Shown: positions 25,001-37,000 of the stretch, piece after piece
Position numbering within the stretch: position 1 is the first letter of the stretch
Layout of the letters: each line of letters begins with the position of its first letter
NCBI GenBank assembly: GCA_947396885.1
Contig: OX377205.1
Span: 62,654,969-62,718,968 of the forward strand
Length of the DNA: 64,000 nt
Direction: 5' to 3'
DNA from: Heligmosomoides polygyrus polygyrus
Taxonomy: Eukaryota > Nematoda > Chromadorea > Rhabditida > Heligmosomidae
Position numbers and translations under genes: made by a program
Notes under the pieces: generated by a model
The model's database searches: none
Told to the model about the DNA's origin: nothing
What the model saw: the letters and a program-made list of their open reading frames with translations, nothing else

Positions 25001-28000
25001 TGCCGCCTGCACACCCTTTATGGTATTTATGAAGCACGAGGCCTCGTGCGCGAAAAGAGAAGGCTTTTTGTTGGGTTTTATCTTCTCCTCCGCGGAAGCC
25101 AAGGAGAGCACAGACTGAGCAAGGGAAGGAACTCCAGGATGTGGCCAAATTTAGCATAGGCGTGGTAGATGGATAACATCGTAGGGTATTTTTGTATGGG
25201 CACTGGTCCTCTGCGTCATAAGTAAGTACCCATAAACCGTTTACTGCACCTCAAAACTCCTCAGCGATAGAGACACTGAGCGCAAGAATGGTATAGAAAA
25301 AATCTGATCTCGAGTGAAGGGGAAACAAAAGACGGTAAGGTCTGCGTGGGCTGATTCTTTACAGTCAAGTACTTTCCAGAATTCAAAAAACTACCACAAT
25401 GAATTATGTCTAAGCAATGACCTGGGAGCGGTAGTCTAACAGATAAAAGAGGGATTTTTTACTTTCGCGATGAAGTTGCCCACAACGGAGAAGTAGCAGG
25501 CTTGACGAGGAGGCGTGGAATTGAGGTTTAGTCAATCAACACTCGTTCATTGTCCTTCTTCAGAAAAATGAACGATGAGCACCTCCACTAATGAGTATCT
25601 CTGTGGACACGCCACACATTCCACATCTAGGGGATATCGCCGAGACATTTTGAAGGCATATTTAAGACAAACCTCGCGCACTATCCATCAGAGCTATGGA
25701 TAAGTTACCATCTCCTTACGAAGGAAGTATTGGAGCATTCAGTTAAGGACGAACTCGAGCTATACATTGGTCAGCTTCCTGCCAAGTGCGCTGCGCGAGC
25801 CCCTCTGGGAGAAATAACCGATCAGAAGCTCACCAGACAGCAAATGGGCGTGATGCTTCTTGATCTGGGACGCCTGCTCAGCCAGCTTCTTCGACGAGAG
25901 ATGCGGTGCATTGAGCTGAAAATAGGGAAAGCTACTAGGTGGATACGAAAGTGATTGCAGAAAGCAACCACTTATTCCTTCCAGGTCCCAACATGGCCCA
26001 CGGTCTTTACCCTTATCTCGTTCTTACTGAGAGAGAAAGGCACCTTAAATTTGTTGATACACGAGCCCTACTACAGATGCTAGTCCACAACGTTATGAAA
26101 CTTCTTCTTCTTCCTTCCTCATCTTCTTCTTCCTCTTCTTCTTCAGCGTTTGTCCCGCTTCGTGGCGGGGTCCGTTATTTTGCTGTCGTGACACCACCTT
26201 TCCCGATCCAGCGCTAGATCAGGGTGGACACCAGCTACTTTCATGTCCATAAGTAACGTGCGCGTGTAGCGCAGGAAGGAAGGAGGCGGAGGAGGCGCCG
26301 ACGGTCGCGTGCACCCGATACCAGGTTTCTGGTTCGGATTTCCCGCCCAGGCCAACCAAGCCTTCCATCCCTCCGGGGTCGGTGAATTGGTACCAAACGT
26401 GTCTGGGAAAGATAAAGCGCTGACTTTTTCATCGGCTGGCCACCGCAAGCCATTGTATGGCCAAATACGCATTCATATCGCCTCCATGACATCCCGTAGA
26501 AGAAGAATGCACTGGCGCATCCCAAAAGGGATTGAGTAACGCCGTCCTTCCTTTACCCTTCAGGTAACGTATCAGACCAGCGCTACTTCGGGCGCCCTTT
26601 AGGCCGTTTTCCTACTACCTCGAAGTTAAGGCCTATCAAGCGGATGCTGTCTTCTTTTCCACGCAGAACGTGGCCGTACCACCGCGAGCGCGGTTCCCGC
26701 ATCTTGTCTGCCATCGGCGCGACACCAAATTTCTGCTGAATGGCATCGTTTTGTATGCGGTCCATGCGCGTGACTCCAGCCGTCCAGCGCAGCATCTTCA
26801 TCTCCATGACGCTCAGGCGCGTTTCAACATCCTTGGTCGCAGGCCAACACTCAGCGCCTTACATTGCTACTGGCTGGACGAGTGCTCTGTAGATCTTCGA
26901 CTTCAGGTGCTCTTGTCTCAATGAGGGCCACTTGGACCAAGCTGCGCTCACGCGTGAATTCATTTCAACCATCAGTTTACCGTCAGACGCGATTGCTGAT
27001 CTCAGGGACTTAAAGATCGCAGCGGGTGGAAGCTCGATGCCACTAAACTTGATAGAGCTCGACTCGGTAACGTCAGTCGTTAGGTACTCGGTCTTCTTGG
27101 CGTTCAATTTGATTACGAACATAGCCAGGCGGTCGCACCAAGCTACCGCCTGCCGATCGAGATCACTTGGTCATTGCAGGCGAGCATCATGTCATCAGCG
27201 TAAAGCAGCGTCCATAGAACAGGCTACCGAAGAGCTCGCTTAATGGCATCCATAACGACAACAAAGAGAGTGAAGAAGGCCAAGAACCCTGGTGTACCCC
27301 AACAGAGATAGAGAACTCCATGGTTCCAACCGCAGCTTGAACTCTATTCTTGCCCAACAGTAGAGAATTGGCACCCAATCTATGAGCTCTTCAGGAAGTC
27401 CATGTTGTCGCAGGACGCACCACATCACTTCACGCGGTACGCGGTCAAAGGCATTCTCCAAGTCGAGGAAGGCGATATACACTGGCTTCCGTTTCTCGCG
27501 ATGCTTCTCTAACAGGAGGCAGCGACGTGTATGGCATCTATGGTGCCACAGCCACCTGGACGACGTCACGAATTCGTCTATCGAGGATTCGCTCGACGAT
27601 CTTCATGCTGAGCGAAACAAAGCGAACCGGACGGTAATTGGAGTAGTCTGCAGGACTGCCCTTCTTCTTCCAAATCGGAATCGTCGCACTTTGGCGCCAG
27701 CACTCAGGCACCTTATTCTCCACAACCTGATTAAAAAACTTCGCCTTCCCGTCGCCGGGCCCAGTCGCTTTTCCTGGGCTTTTTTTCAATGCCGGTTCAG
27801 TCTCCTCCACGGTAATCTTCTGAACGGGGTCGTGGGCTGGAACCGTTGAAAAGATGGCTGGATAAGGAAATTGTGCCGTAGAGATTGCCTCAAAGTAATC
27901 GCACCATCGTTTCAATCCCTTCTTGCGGTCCATAAAAAGGTGACCGTTCTCATCATTAATGCCGAAAAACTTCGCAATATCCTCAGCCTGTTGGTACAGA

Positions 28001-31000
28001 TACCGCTCACCAGCTCTTCTACACTTCTGTGCTTCAACCAACTCGCACGAGCGGCCCGTCAACGTACCCACATTCAGCGTTGCCACGTGGGTCCTGCTTA
28101 CGCTACGGGACTTTCGGACTATCTCAGTTGCCTCCTCACCCCCGCCGATGCCGCCCTCGCAGCAGGGACCCCCGCATGCTTCTCGCCCTCACCGGGCTTT
28201 GTGAGTGCGCGTCGGCTCCCGCGGACATCGTAGCACATTCTCGAAAAACACCAGTCATCAAACACCATGTGATATGACATGGATCTTCGTAGGTCGGCCT
28301 GGCACAAGGGTCTGTTGCCTGCGACCGAGTATCCGTGTTCGGCTTAGCTCGCAGAGCGAACAGTTTCCAGTGGTACTACGTGGAGGAACGGACACTGTTA
28401 TGAAAGCAAGTAAAACAAAACAAAAGCAATTCTAAGACAGTTTAACCCCCTTATTATTGGTATTGGCTCCAGGGACTTACCTTCTTTCGAATCTCCCGGA
28501 TCCTTGACCTTCCGTCAACATCTATGAGGACAACAATAGGTGCATACTGCGCCAGCTGTAGCCGTTCTACCTGTAAGCTCGACGATTTAGGAGAATAGGT
28601 GATGATTGACCACGAAGAGCAGAGCAAGGTGACCCGTCTTGTTGTATAAGTGGGCAAGGCACTGACCGACTCTAAACTGATGTCGAGCACGCAGTGCTTC
28701 CCGGCCGAAATAACACTGTCGAGCGCGGCAAGCCGGATCACTCCACCTGCTCCGCCAGTACCCCCTCCACCGCAGTAGTCGCTCGGGGACGGCTCGGCGA
28801 ACCGCGTCGGGAACTGCGACAGCAGATACGACCGCGCGACGTCTGCCAACGGACCGAACAGCACCACCGGCCTAAACCCTCACATCTCTTTCTCTCCTAC
28901 GCCACAGCGCCTTCCAGTGGTTGCCTTACCTGTGAAAGCTCGGCGTGTTCAGTGCAACTCGCTCGTAGGCCGGTGGCGGAATGCTGGATGAGAGCTCCGC
29001 GGGATCGGACAGCACATTCTTCGGCAGTGACTTCGTCCGGCGAGACTCGAGCTTCCGTCGAAGTAACGTGCCTCCCCTTCCCTTCGTCTCTAATAGCCGC
29101 CGCTGTTCGCGGGCTACTGACTCGGCAGTTGCCTAAAGAATGACAGAATAAGTGGAAAACCTCGAGAGACGGACTCGATCTCTCACCTGATTAGGAATCA
29201 CTCCCTTGGGTGGCTCGCCTTTGTTGGCATTTGCCGAGTAGACTCTGGCCGCCTGCCAGAGGCCAACGGTACCGCCGAACAAGGTGTCGGTCACGTGAAA
29301 GATGTCGCCCTCGCTTACTGACAGCTCCAATGGACTGGATTTCTTTTCCTTCGTGAAATGCGACCTGGAACCAATCCACTAGTTATAAGAGAAACGGATA
29401 ATCGCTACCGCGTTAGCGAAGGGATGCATCATATACAGTTATCTCACACGTCGCGGACACACCTTGAACGCCCGGCTAGCCCTCTCAGTAACAACGGAGA
29501 TATGTCCCACCAATGTCTCAAAAACAACCTACATACTACAACCCCAGAGCGCCAAAAGCACAGGAAGTTCTGGACTTCGCACCTCACCGCACGGTTGTAA
29601 AGGTATCGTCTCTTGCAATTGACAAAGGAGTGATACCAGGTTGTAGAGGCACTTTGAGGAAAGATGTAATCGCTGGATCCAGCTTACAGCGAATAGTCTA
29701 AATAAGTGCTCAATATCTGTAGCGGTCATCGGGGAAAGGAATTGTGGAGCTGTTTTCACCTTGCTCAAGTATACCGCAAACACTGCTGCCGAGCAGTGAG
29801 TAGAGAAGAAGAATGGTGAGAAGCACCTGGGTCTCTGGTTCGGTTACCCGGAGATGCCGCGCTTTGCATATCGTGAAAAAGATTTCTGGGAATAACAATG
29901 CACAGAAACTGCACAGAAACCAGGTTCCCTCGAACTGGCTCGGTCAGCTGCCGGGTATACACCGACCTTGTCCCGTGTCACCGCCACCTATTAACACCTT
30001 TGCACTTCAAGTGCACTCCGGTCAACGCTTTAGAAAAACACCGTAGCTTTACCTAATGTAGAAGTTGTCTCCTAGCTGACTGTTTCGAACGTGCTCGAAG
30101 TCCTGCCGGGCGTGCTCTAATCGCAGCGAGACATGATCTTCGAGGGCCAGAAGCAGCTGAACCGCTGACTCTCTCGTCACTCCGCGCATCGATCGCCCAT
30201 TCACCTGAACAGCATGGAATCGAACAGTTGATGATTTCACCTCTTCACTGTGAAAGAGATGAGACGCGATAAAATCGGCGTTAGTTAATCCTATATACCA
30301 TGCTTCCTACCTACTCACGTTCCCTTTCCAAACCGGCTATGAATAGGTCAACTGACAAAAATCTGGGCGCTCTGAAAGCTGGTGCCATGCCAGTACCTGT
30401 TTGATGTGAAGTTTAGAGATTGCTCTAATAATTTCTCATCAAGCTTCCATTGATTTGTTCTATCTATATCTCTTTTTCTCTATATTTTTGTAATCACTTC
30501 TTGCCTATTTTCTGCTACCGTAGAGAAACCTCCGTACGATGACTCATTTCTGTAACCACAGTTAACCCTATTTACTGGCTGATCCGTGGCTTCGGGGTAG
30601 CTGAGCCTCAGGGTAACTAACTATAAACATGTTTCGTATGAAGGTAAAGGCGAAACAAGAGATGTTTATTAACGTTGTCTTTGGTCACTGTTGCTGTTAC
30701 TGTTATTATTGTCATTTTTGTTACTATTGTTGTTGAATTATGTTTTGTGCTGTTGGTACTTAAATATTCCTTATTTACAGATTTAAAACTAATTGTGTTG
30801 GACTTTCAACATGTTTCTATCAGCAGCTTCATCAAATGCCATCTCGGTCCGCCCCTCTCGTTTCCGCATAAATAGGGCCGGTTGTGCTCGTAGATTCGGT
30901 TGCTTCTTCCTTTGCTCCTCCGCTCAGTCCTCCAGTCACTCCTCACGTTACCTTCTCCGGTTGCTTGCCCAATATGTTTGCCTACGTCCACCATTTATTC

Positions 31001-34000
31001 CCCCGTATAAAATGTAAATTTATTAAAAACAGAGTTTAGTTACCGAAGTTTGAAGTGTATGAGTCCCGAGAGGCTAGTGACGGTGGTTCGGCGCGAAACT
31101 AGAAGACCCGCGTGGCCTCAGCATATGATAATATAAGGATGTGATCTCTCGATTATCGAATACAATGATAAGCATCCCAGTCGCCAAACGGTGATGACCA
31201 TGGCGCTTCTTCGGTTTTGGTAGGAAAAGCAATATCCCTCCACATCAAGAATTGTCACGCAGTGGAGTAAACAGATGGCACAAGAATCTGAATCGAAGTG
31301 AAATAACGTTCTATCCATTTTACACGAGCACTTCGTGCAGCTGACAAAAGGCGCAGCAGTTCATTCATCAGAGGCAAGTCTAGTACCAGCTCACCGACGC
31401 CGTAGCAGTAGGAAACACAGATGGTCTAGGCGCGAACGAAACTTGAGATTGACTTGGGGTGAACATGAGAACCAGCACCTGCCCATTACACGTGACCCGC
31501 TACGTTGCTCTTCTATAGAAAAACTTTCTTCTCCCAATGACTTGGGTATAAACTTTGGCGAAGATACACCTCACTCTCCTAAACATTTCTTCACTACTTT
31601 AGTTAAGTGTACAGGAACTATTATACAGGGTGAACCAAAATAACGTTGACAAGACTTTTTTCTCATAATTATAAAACAACCAACAATTCGAGAGAACGAC
31701 GACTAAATTACAACAACACAAACACTAGGGCACATCATGTTCAAGTGGTTTCGAAGTGGCCTCCCTTGGAGCGGATGCAGTGGGCCAAACGTTTCGCGAA
31801 TTTTTCGGCGATCGGGCGCAGGTCATCAGGGGACAACCGTTCCCACTCCTGGTGCAAGGATTCCTTCAGGGACTCGAGACTGCGGTGGCGTTTTACGCCG
31901 ACCCTAGCTTCTAAAATGCCCACACACTGTAGTCCATCGGATTCAAATCAAATTTGTTGTAATTTAGTTGACTTTTTCTCGAATTGCTGGTTGTTTTACA
32001 ATTATGACAAAAAAAACCTGTCCATCCTGTATAATATTGCAATCGAAGAAAGTCCTGATCATCGTTCGAGCCCAAAGTTCCAAAGACTCTCTAATGAAAT
32101 GACCCACCTCGACAATGCGATCACCGCAACAGACACCATGTAGAGCAGCCGGTGAGTCCGTAGCCACAGCCGACACGAAAATGCCAACTTCATTTCCGCC
32201 GATCACACGAATTCCAACGCTTCCGCCGACCTGAAAAGCAGTACTGAGGTTCAGGATGATGGGGCAGAATATGAGGAAAAAGGGGACGGTTGGTGAACGA
32301 CCTTAGAAGCAAGCACTACAACCAGTGCTGTGATCACTGACTATTGAAGATAGAATCCATACAGGCTATGAGCAGGTAGTCAAGCGGTCAAAAGTCAAGT
32401 GGTTAAGACATCTGCTTCCTTGCGGAAAATTGCCACAGGAGACGCTTTGAACGGAGAAACACAGGCAGCGACTCCTGAGCAGAAAAATGGCGAGGCATTC
32501 CTGATCTGTACCATACTTGACATTCTTCACTCATAAACAGTACGACTCACCACAAAAGCATTCAGACCTTTTCGATACCTTATACCTTACCCTAACCCCG
32601 GCTAGTTTTGCCAAAGGAATGCCTGCGCGACCCTCACCTTCCGAAACGTCACCGTCCGAACGCCGTTCTGATCCGGCTTCTGCTTCTGCCGGCTGTAGTA
32701 CTCGTACTCTCCGACCGGCATCGGGAACGGAGCCGGCTGCATGTGGGCGGCTCCCGGCTGGGGCTGCGGCGCATTCGTCATGGACGTCGTTCCGAGGCTC
32801 GACACGGCCGGACTCGACACTCGCCTCTCGTCCGCCAGACTGCCGTCACGCCACCGCGGCGAGTTGATGTACTCGTGCGACGACCTGAAGCTGTACACGG
32901 GCTATGATGGCGAACAGGAGACAGCTTCCTCTCAGAAACACCATTCGAGGAACCAATGGAGGTAACTGGACCCAGCTGCGCTCGCAGAAGCACTACAGGA
33001 ATACTCCTGCCCAAACTTAATCCGTTTTCGCCGCTTTTCTCTACGATCGTGTCAGCGAACGGGACCCTACAAACTAGTGTATGGAACAACCGCCAGTGAT
33101 TCAGAGGTCTTCTCATGAATCATCCCGCTGCCTTCTCGAAATAATGACCGCTCCGTTAGGACCAATAGTTATCTGTGACTCAACCTGAGGATAACCATGG
33201 CCTCTGTAAGCATCTATAAGCCGCCCACCCCCCCCCCCCCCTATAAATCCACCACTCTCAAAATCGATGAGCTCATTTCAGTGCGATCAGTAGAGTGAAC
33301 GCCTGTAAGTTTTGAAGAAGACGCTTCAGAGAGCAGTCTCATGCTGCCGTTATTAATAGAAGCCTCAACAACTTGCTTTTCTTGGTCGGCGAACACCTCA
33401 AAACTAAACTCCAGACAAGGAAATAGGGCTAAAATTCACAGCTAGAAATTCAGTTGGATTAAGACACTATTTGGCGTAGGAAGTTTATCCGTGATGCCAT
33501 ATGTGAAGCAGATGATGGAGACACCTTTCTTGCCTACTCTCCTATTCGATTTCGCAACCGCTGCGAGGCTCAATCCTCTCGAACATGACACTGTTGGTGC
33601 GTGCTAAAAGATTAGAATGCAGAATTCTCACCGGTTGGACTCCGCAACTTTCGATCCAGAAACCAGAAGTTGGTTGCATTGCGCGCCCAAAAAAGAGATC
33701 TATTAACGGCGACAGGTATCGTTTATACTATTTTATACTAAATTTAGTTTCAGTAGAACAATGTATGGTATTGCCGTGAGGAAAACAGGGGCTAGTTGTT
33801 ATAATTGTTTCAATGTAGACAAACAGCTCAAATTTCAATCATACCGGAACAAAAAAAAACAATAGTAAAGGGACCAAATTTACTTGCATTTTGCCCATGC
33901 ATTTTGCTCGAAGTGCGAATGTTGCTTAGTTTGATAGCCAAAATACTTATTACAACAACTGCCAAAACAGCTGATGAAGCGGGATTCGAAAGCGAGAGGG

Positions 34001-37000
34001 TGAGCGCGGCAGCTTTCCGAAGTTTCTCTCCTGAAGCAGAGTGCTAGGAGTGTCCAAAAGCAGTGGATGGCCCTAACCGCTATGCAAAAACTCAACATGT
34101 TCCACGTGCATAACAGCTATTCACGCATTTTCTGAGGAAAATCGTCCTAAAACCTCACTTTTCGAGAAAGTCACCAATATGAGCTCACAGCAATCTCTGC
34201 CATCTGCGCGCAAACTGTTCACAACCTATGAACCTTTGAAGACTTTCTGTGAAATGCGCGAATCAACGGCGGATTTGAGCTTTAAAATAAGCATTGGAAC
34301 ATTTCAGAAGTCCAAAAAGGAAAGAATTCTTATGTGTCAACCAATACCGCATGCGCTACGCACCTTACCTTACTAGCGCTAGACTAAACCAAATGCAGGA
34401 GTCGACGTTAATCAAGCGCCGTCAATTTTACCGAGTTGCTGATTCGCACGGGAGGCTTCTTATACTCCAGGATCACTAAGGCGTATTCAGAAATAGATAC
34501 TTGGATCTTTAATTACTCGTATCACAATGCAAAGTATTTGATTCCCAAAATTCTGCACCAGGCTGGGATTATGGAATTATGCAGTTTGATGCCCTCCCGA
34601 ACTAGAGGAGAGGTGATGAAAATTGCACTGCCTTGTCCAAGAATAAAAGTTCGCGCTTCCCTCTTCACAACCACAGCAGGCAGCGCTTACTTAAGACTCT
34701 AGAAAAACCTTTCAAAAACGTACTCCATTCCTCAGTTCAAGAACTGCACTTCGAAAAGTTTACTTGAGCTTGACGGAATCTAGGCGTGGAGATCGACTGT
34801 TGTAGCTTTTGTTATGATCGCGTTATTTACTGATGTTCGTTGCTTGCTTGTTTGTGTTTATCTTGTTCTATCTCAAGACTTCTTTAGTGGCTTAATAAAC
34901 ATAAATGTATGCTATATCGTGTTATAGTGCAGTCGGACCTGCAGGCTGTCGAGTGACTACCGAATCGAGGTTCTGGGTTTGGATCCCGTCCGAGTCAATA
35001 AGCCTTCCCTCTCTCTAGGATCGATTCACTGACACCAGACTCCTTGGAAAGGGGAAAAACTGACTTATCCACTGATGGGCACCGTAGGTCGCACTATAGA
35101 AGTAGAGTGGATGGCGCATGCTGCAAAGAGATTGTCTAACGCCTACCTTTCTTTCCTACACCACAGATGCAGGTTCAATAGCAGCTCCCCATCAAGACAC
35201 GTGAACACGGAGTCACGAATGCACAAACCCTGTCTATGCCTTCCCAGGTAGAAGAACCTGGCACAAATTCACCAAACCCGTAGAGATGGATGGGTTAGAA
35301 GGTCGGCGCTCAAGATGGGTCTGAAATCCTTATGGCGGAGGAGGTCTCCACCCTCTTCGACAACGTTGTATGCATTAGCTCTACGTGTGCCTTTTTCACA
35401 GAATCAATAAATCGATAATTCTTAGGAAACATGTTGTGCAGCAGTTTAACCAGGCCTTCGTAATCTACTTCAAATAGGAATGAACTCTGCGGGCTACAAT
35501 ATTTACCTCGTCCTCAAGTTGTAGTATTCCACACCCTGTGACTGCCACTACTAGAAATGTGGTAACCTAAGCAGCACCTAGAGGTCTCTCCACCCGAGCC
35601 CTGTCGGTCCAAGAACCAACCTCTGTGACAACGGCTGATGCGGCATCATGGGGCTCGGACTGTGTCGCGGAGTGGCCGACACCGAGCCGACCCGCTCGTA
35701 GACCGTATTCTGACTGGGCCATCTACTCGTCCCACGACGGACGTCGCGTTGGATCACCAGGCATAATTTGTCTCGGGACCTGAAAACAGCAGTGAATCTG
35801 AAGCATGAGCGGAGCCGAGCCCTAAAAAAGGCTGGTGGGACTTGACAGCCAGATGATGCAGACGTCGATCATTTCTTGAGCGCTTTCTTAGAGCTTGTTA
35901 CACCGCAGCTGCGCCGATGCCCTAGTGAATGGAACCGCTTACTTTCGAAGAGGACTCACCTTTCCAGCCATTTGTTCACTTCTTCAAGCGTTGACCCGTC
36001 AACACTCTGGCCATTAATCCGGAGTACCGAGTCGCCCTCCCTCAATCCCGGATCCTGAGCGGAAAAAACTAATTCTCTTGACTGTCACACTGCTACTGCC
36101 ATAAATTCTGCAAAGATTGATCGGATAACAGCTCACCTTTTCTGCCAACTTTGGATTTCGAATCTCTTTAATATAAAATTTGCAGCCTAACACAATGCCG
36201 AAATCTGAAAGCAATACAGATTACTCCACAGAAGCATTTCTTTACCACCTCTAGCTCGACATCAACGTAGAGCTAAACAAACCGTCTTTTTTCCTTGATT
36301 TAGACAGCGTGAATTTTAACGTGCGCTGTTCGAATTCCATAATTGGCATCGCTACTCGTCGCTTCACAATCTGAAACGCTTAGACCTGTTAGCGAAGCTC
36401 GGCGTAACAGCTTGGTTCCCGCTTGCTCTTGCACCAATCGACTATCAAATTTGAGGGACCAGGAAACTGTTCTTGGAGTCGTTGAATGCCGCGACTCGGT
36501 TCCCCCTGTCATTGCGTCAAGAAGGATAAAGGAATAAAGGACGGTGTTAATCAATCCCTTGAGGGGTGCGCCACACATTCTTGGAATACCGTGGAGGCAA
36601 CAAAATGCGTTTTTCGTCCATACAATGGGACTCGTAGGGACCAGCCGATGGATAAGCCAGCCTTTTGCCCTCCTCGGACAACTCTGTTACCAAATCATCG
36701 AAGGAGGGATGGAAGACTTAGTTGGACTGGGCAGGAGCCGAAGAACGTTAAGTCGGCAGCCAGCTCCTCCGACCATGCTACTACACGTCTTGTCTACCAA
36801 GCAGTCATCCTAAATGTCTCCATAATATCACGTCGATGAACAGTCCGCGGCTCATCCAGAGTCCATGCCTAGTAAGATTTAAAAGGCCCACAGAACTACA
36901 AACGACGACACACTACTCAAGTGTATCTTTTTAAAGGGCAACGGTCTAAGGACTATATATATATATATATAACAAAATAAGAGCAGAGAGAGGGAGAGAG

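Noticed and set aside
24698..25111. 137-codon minus-strand ORF in the GUK intron
   Set aside because: No domain similarity, and it would not join in phase with flanking exons.
25730..25954. 74-codon plus-strand ORF
   Set aside because: It is antisense to the 82-base GUK exon at 25834-25915, which has a good acceptor, donor and family match.
32517..32965. Overlapping plus-strand ORFs of 74-116 codons
   Set aside because: They are shadows of the GC-rich ZO-1 linker exon on the other strand.
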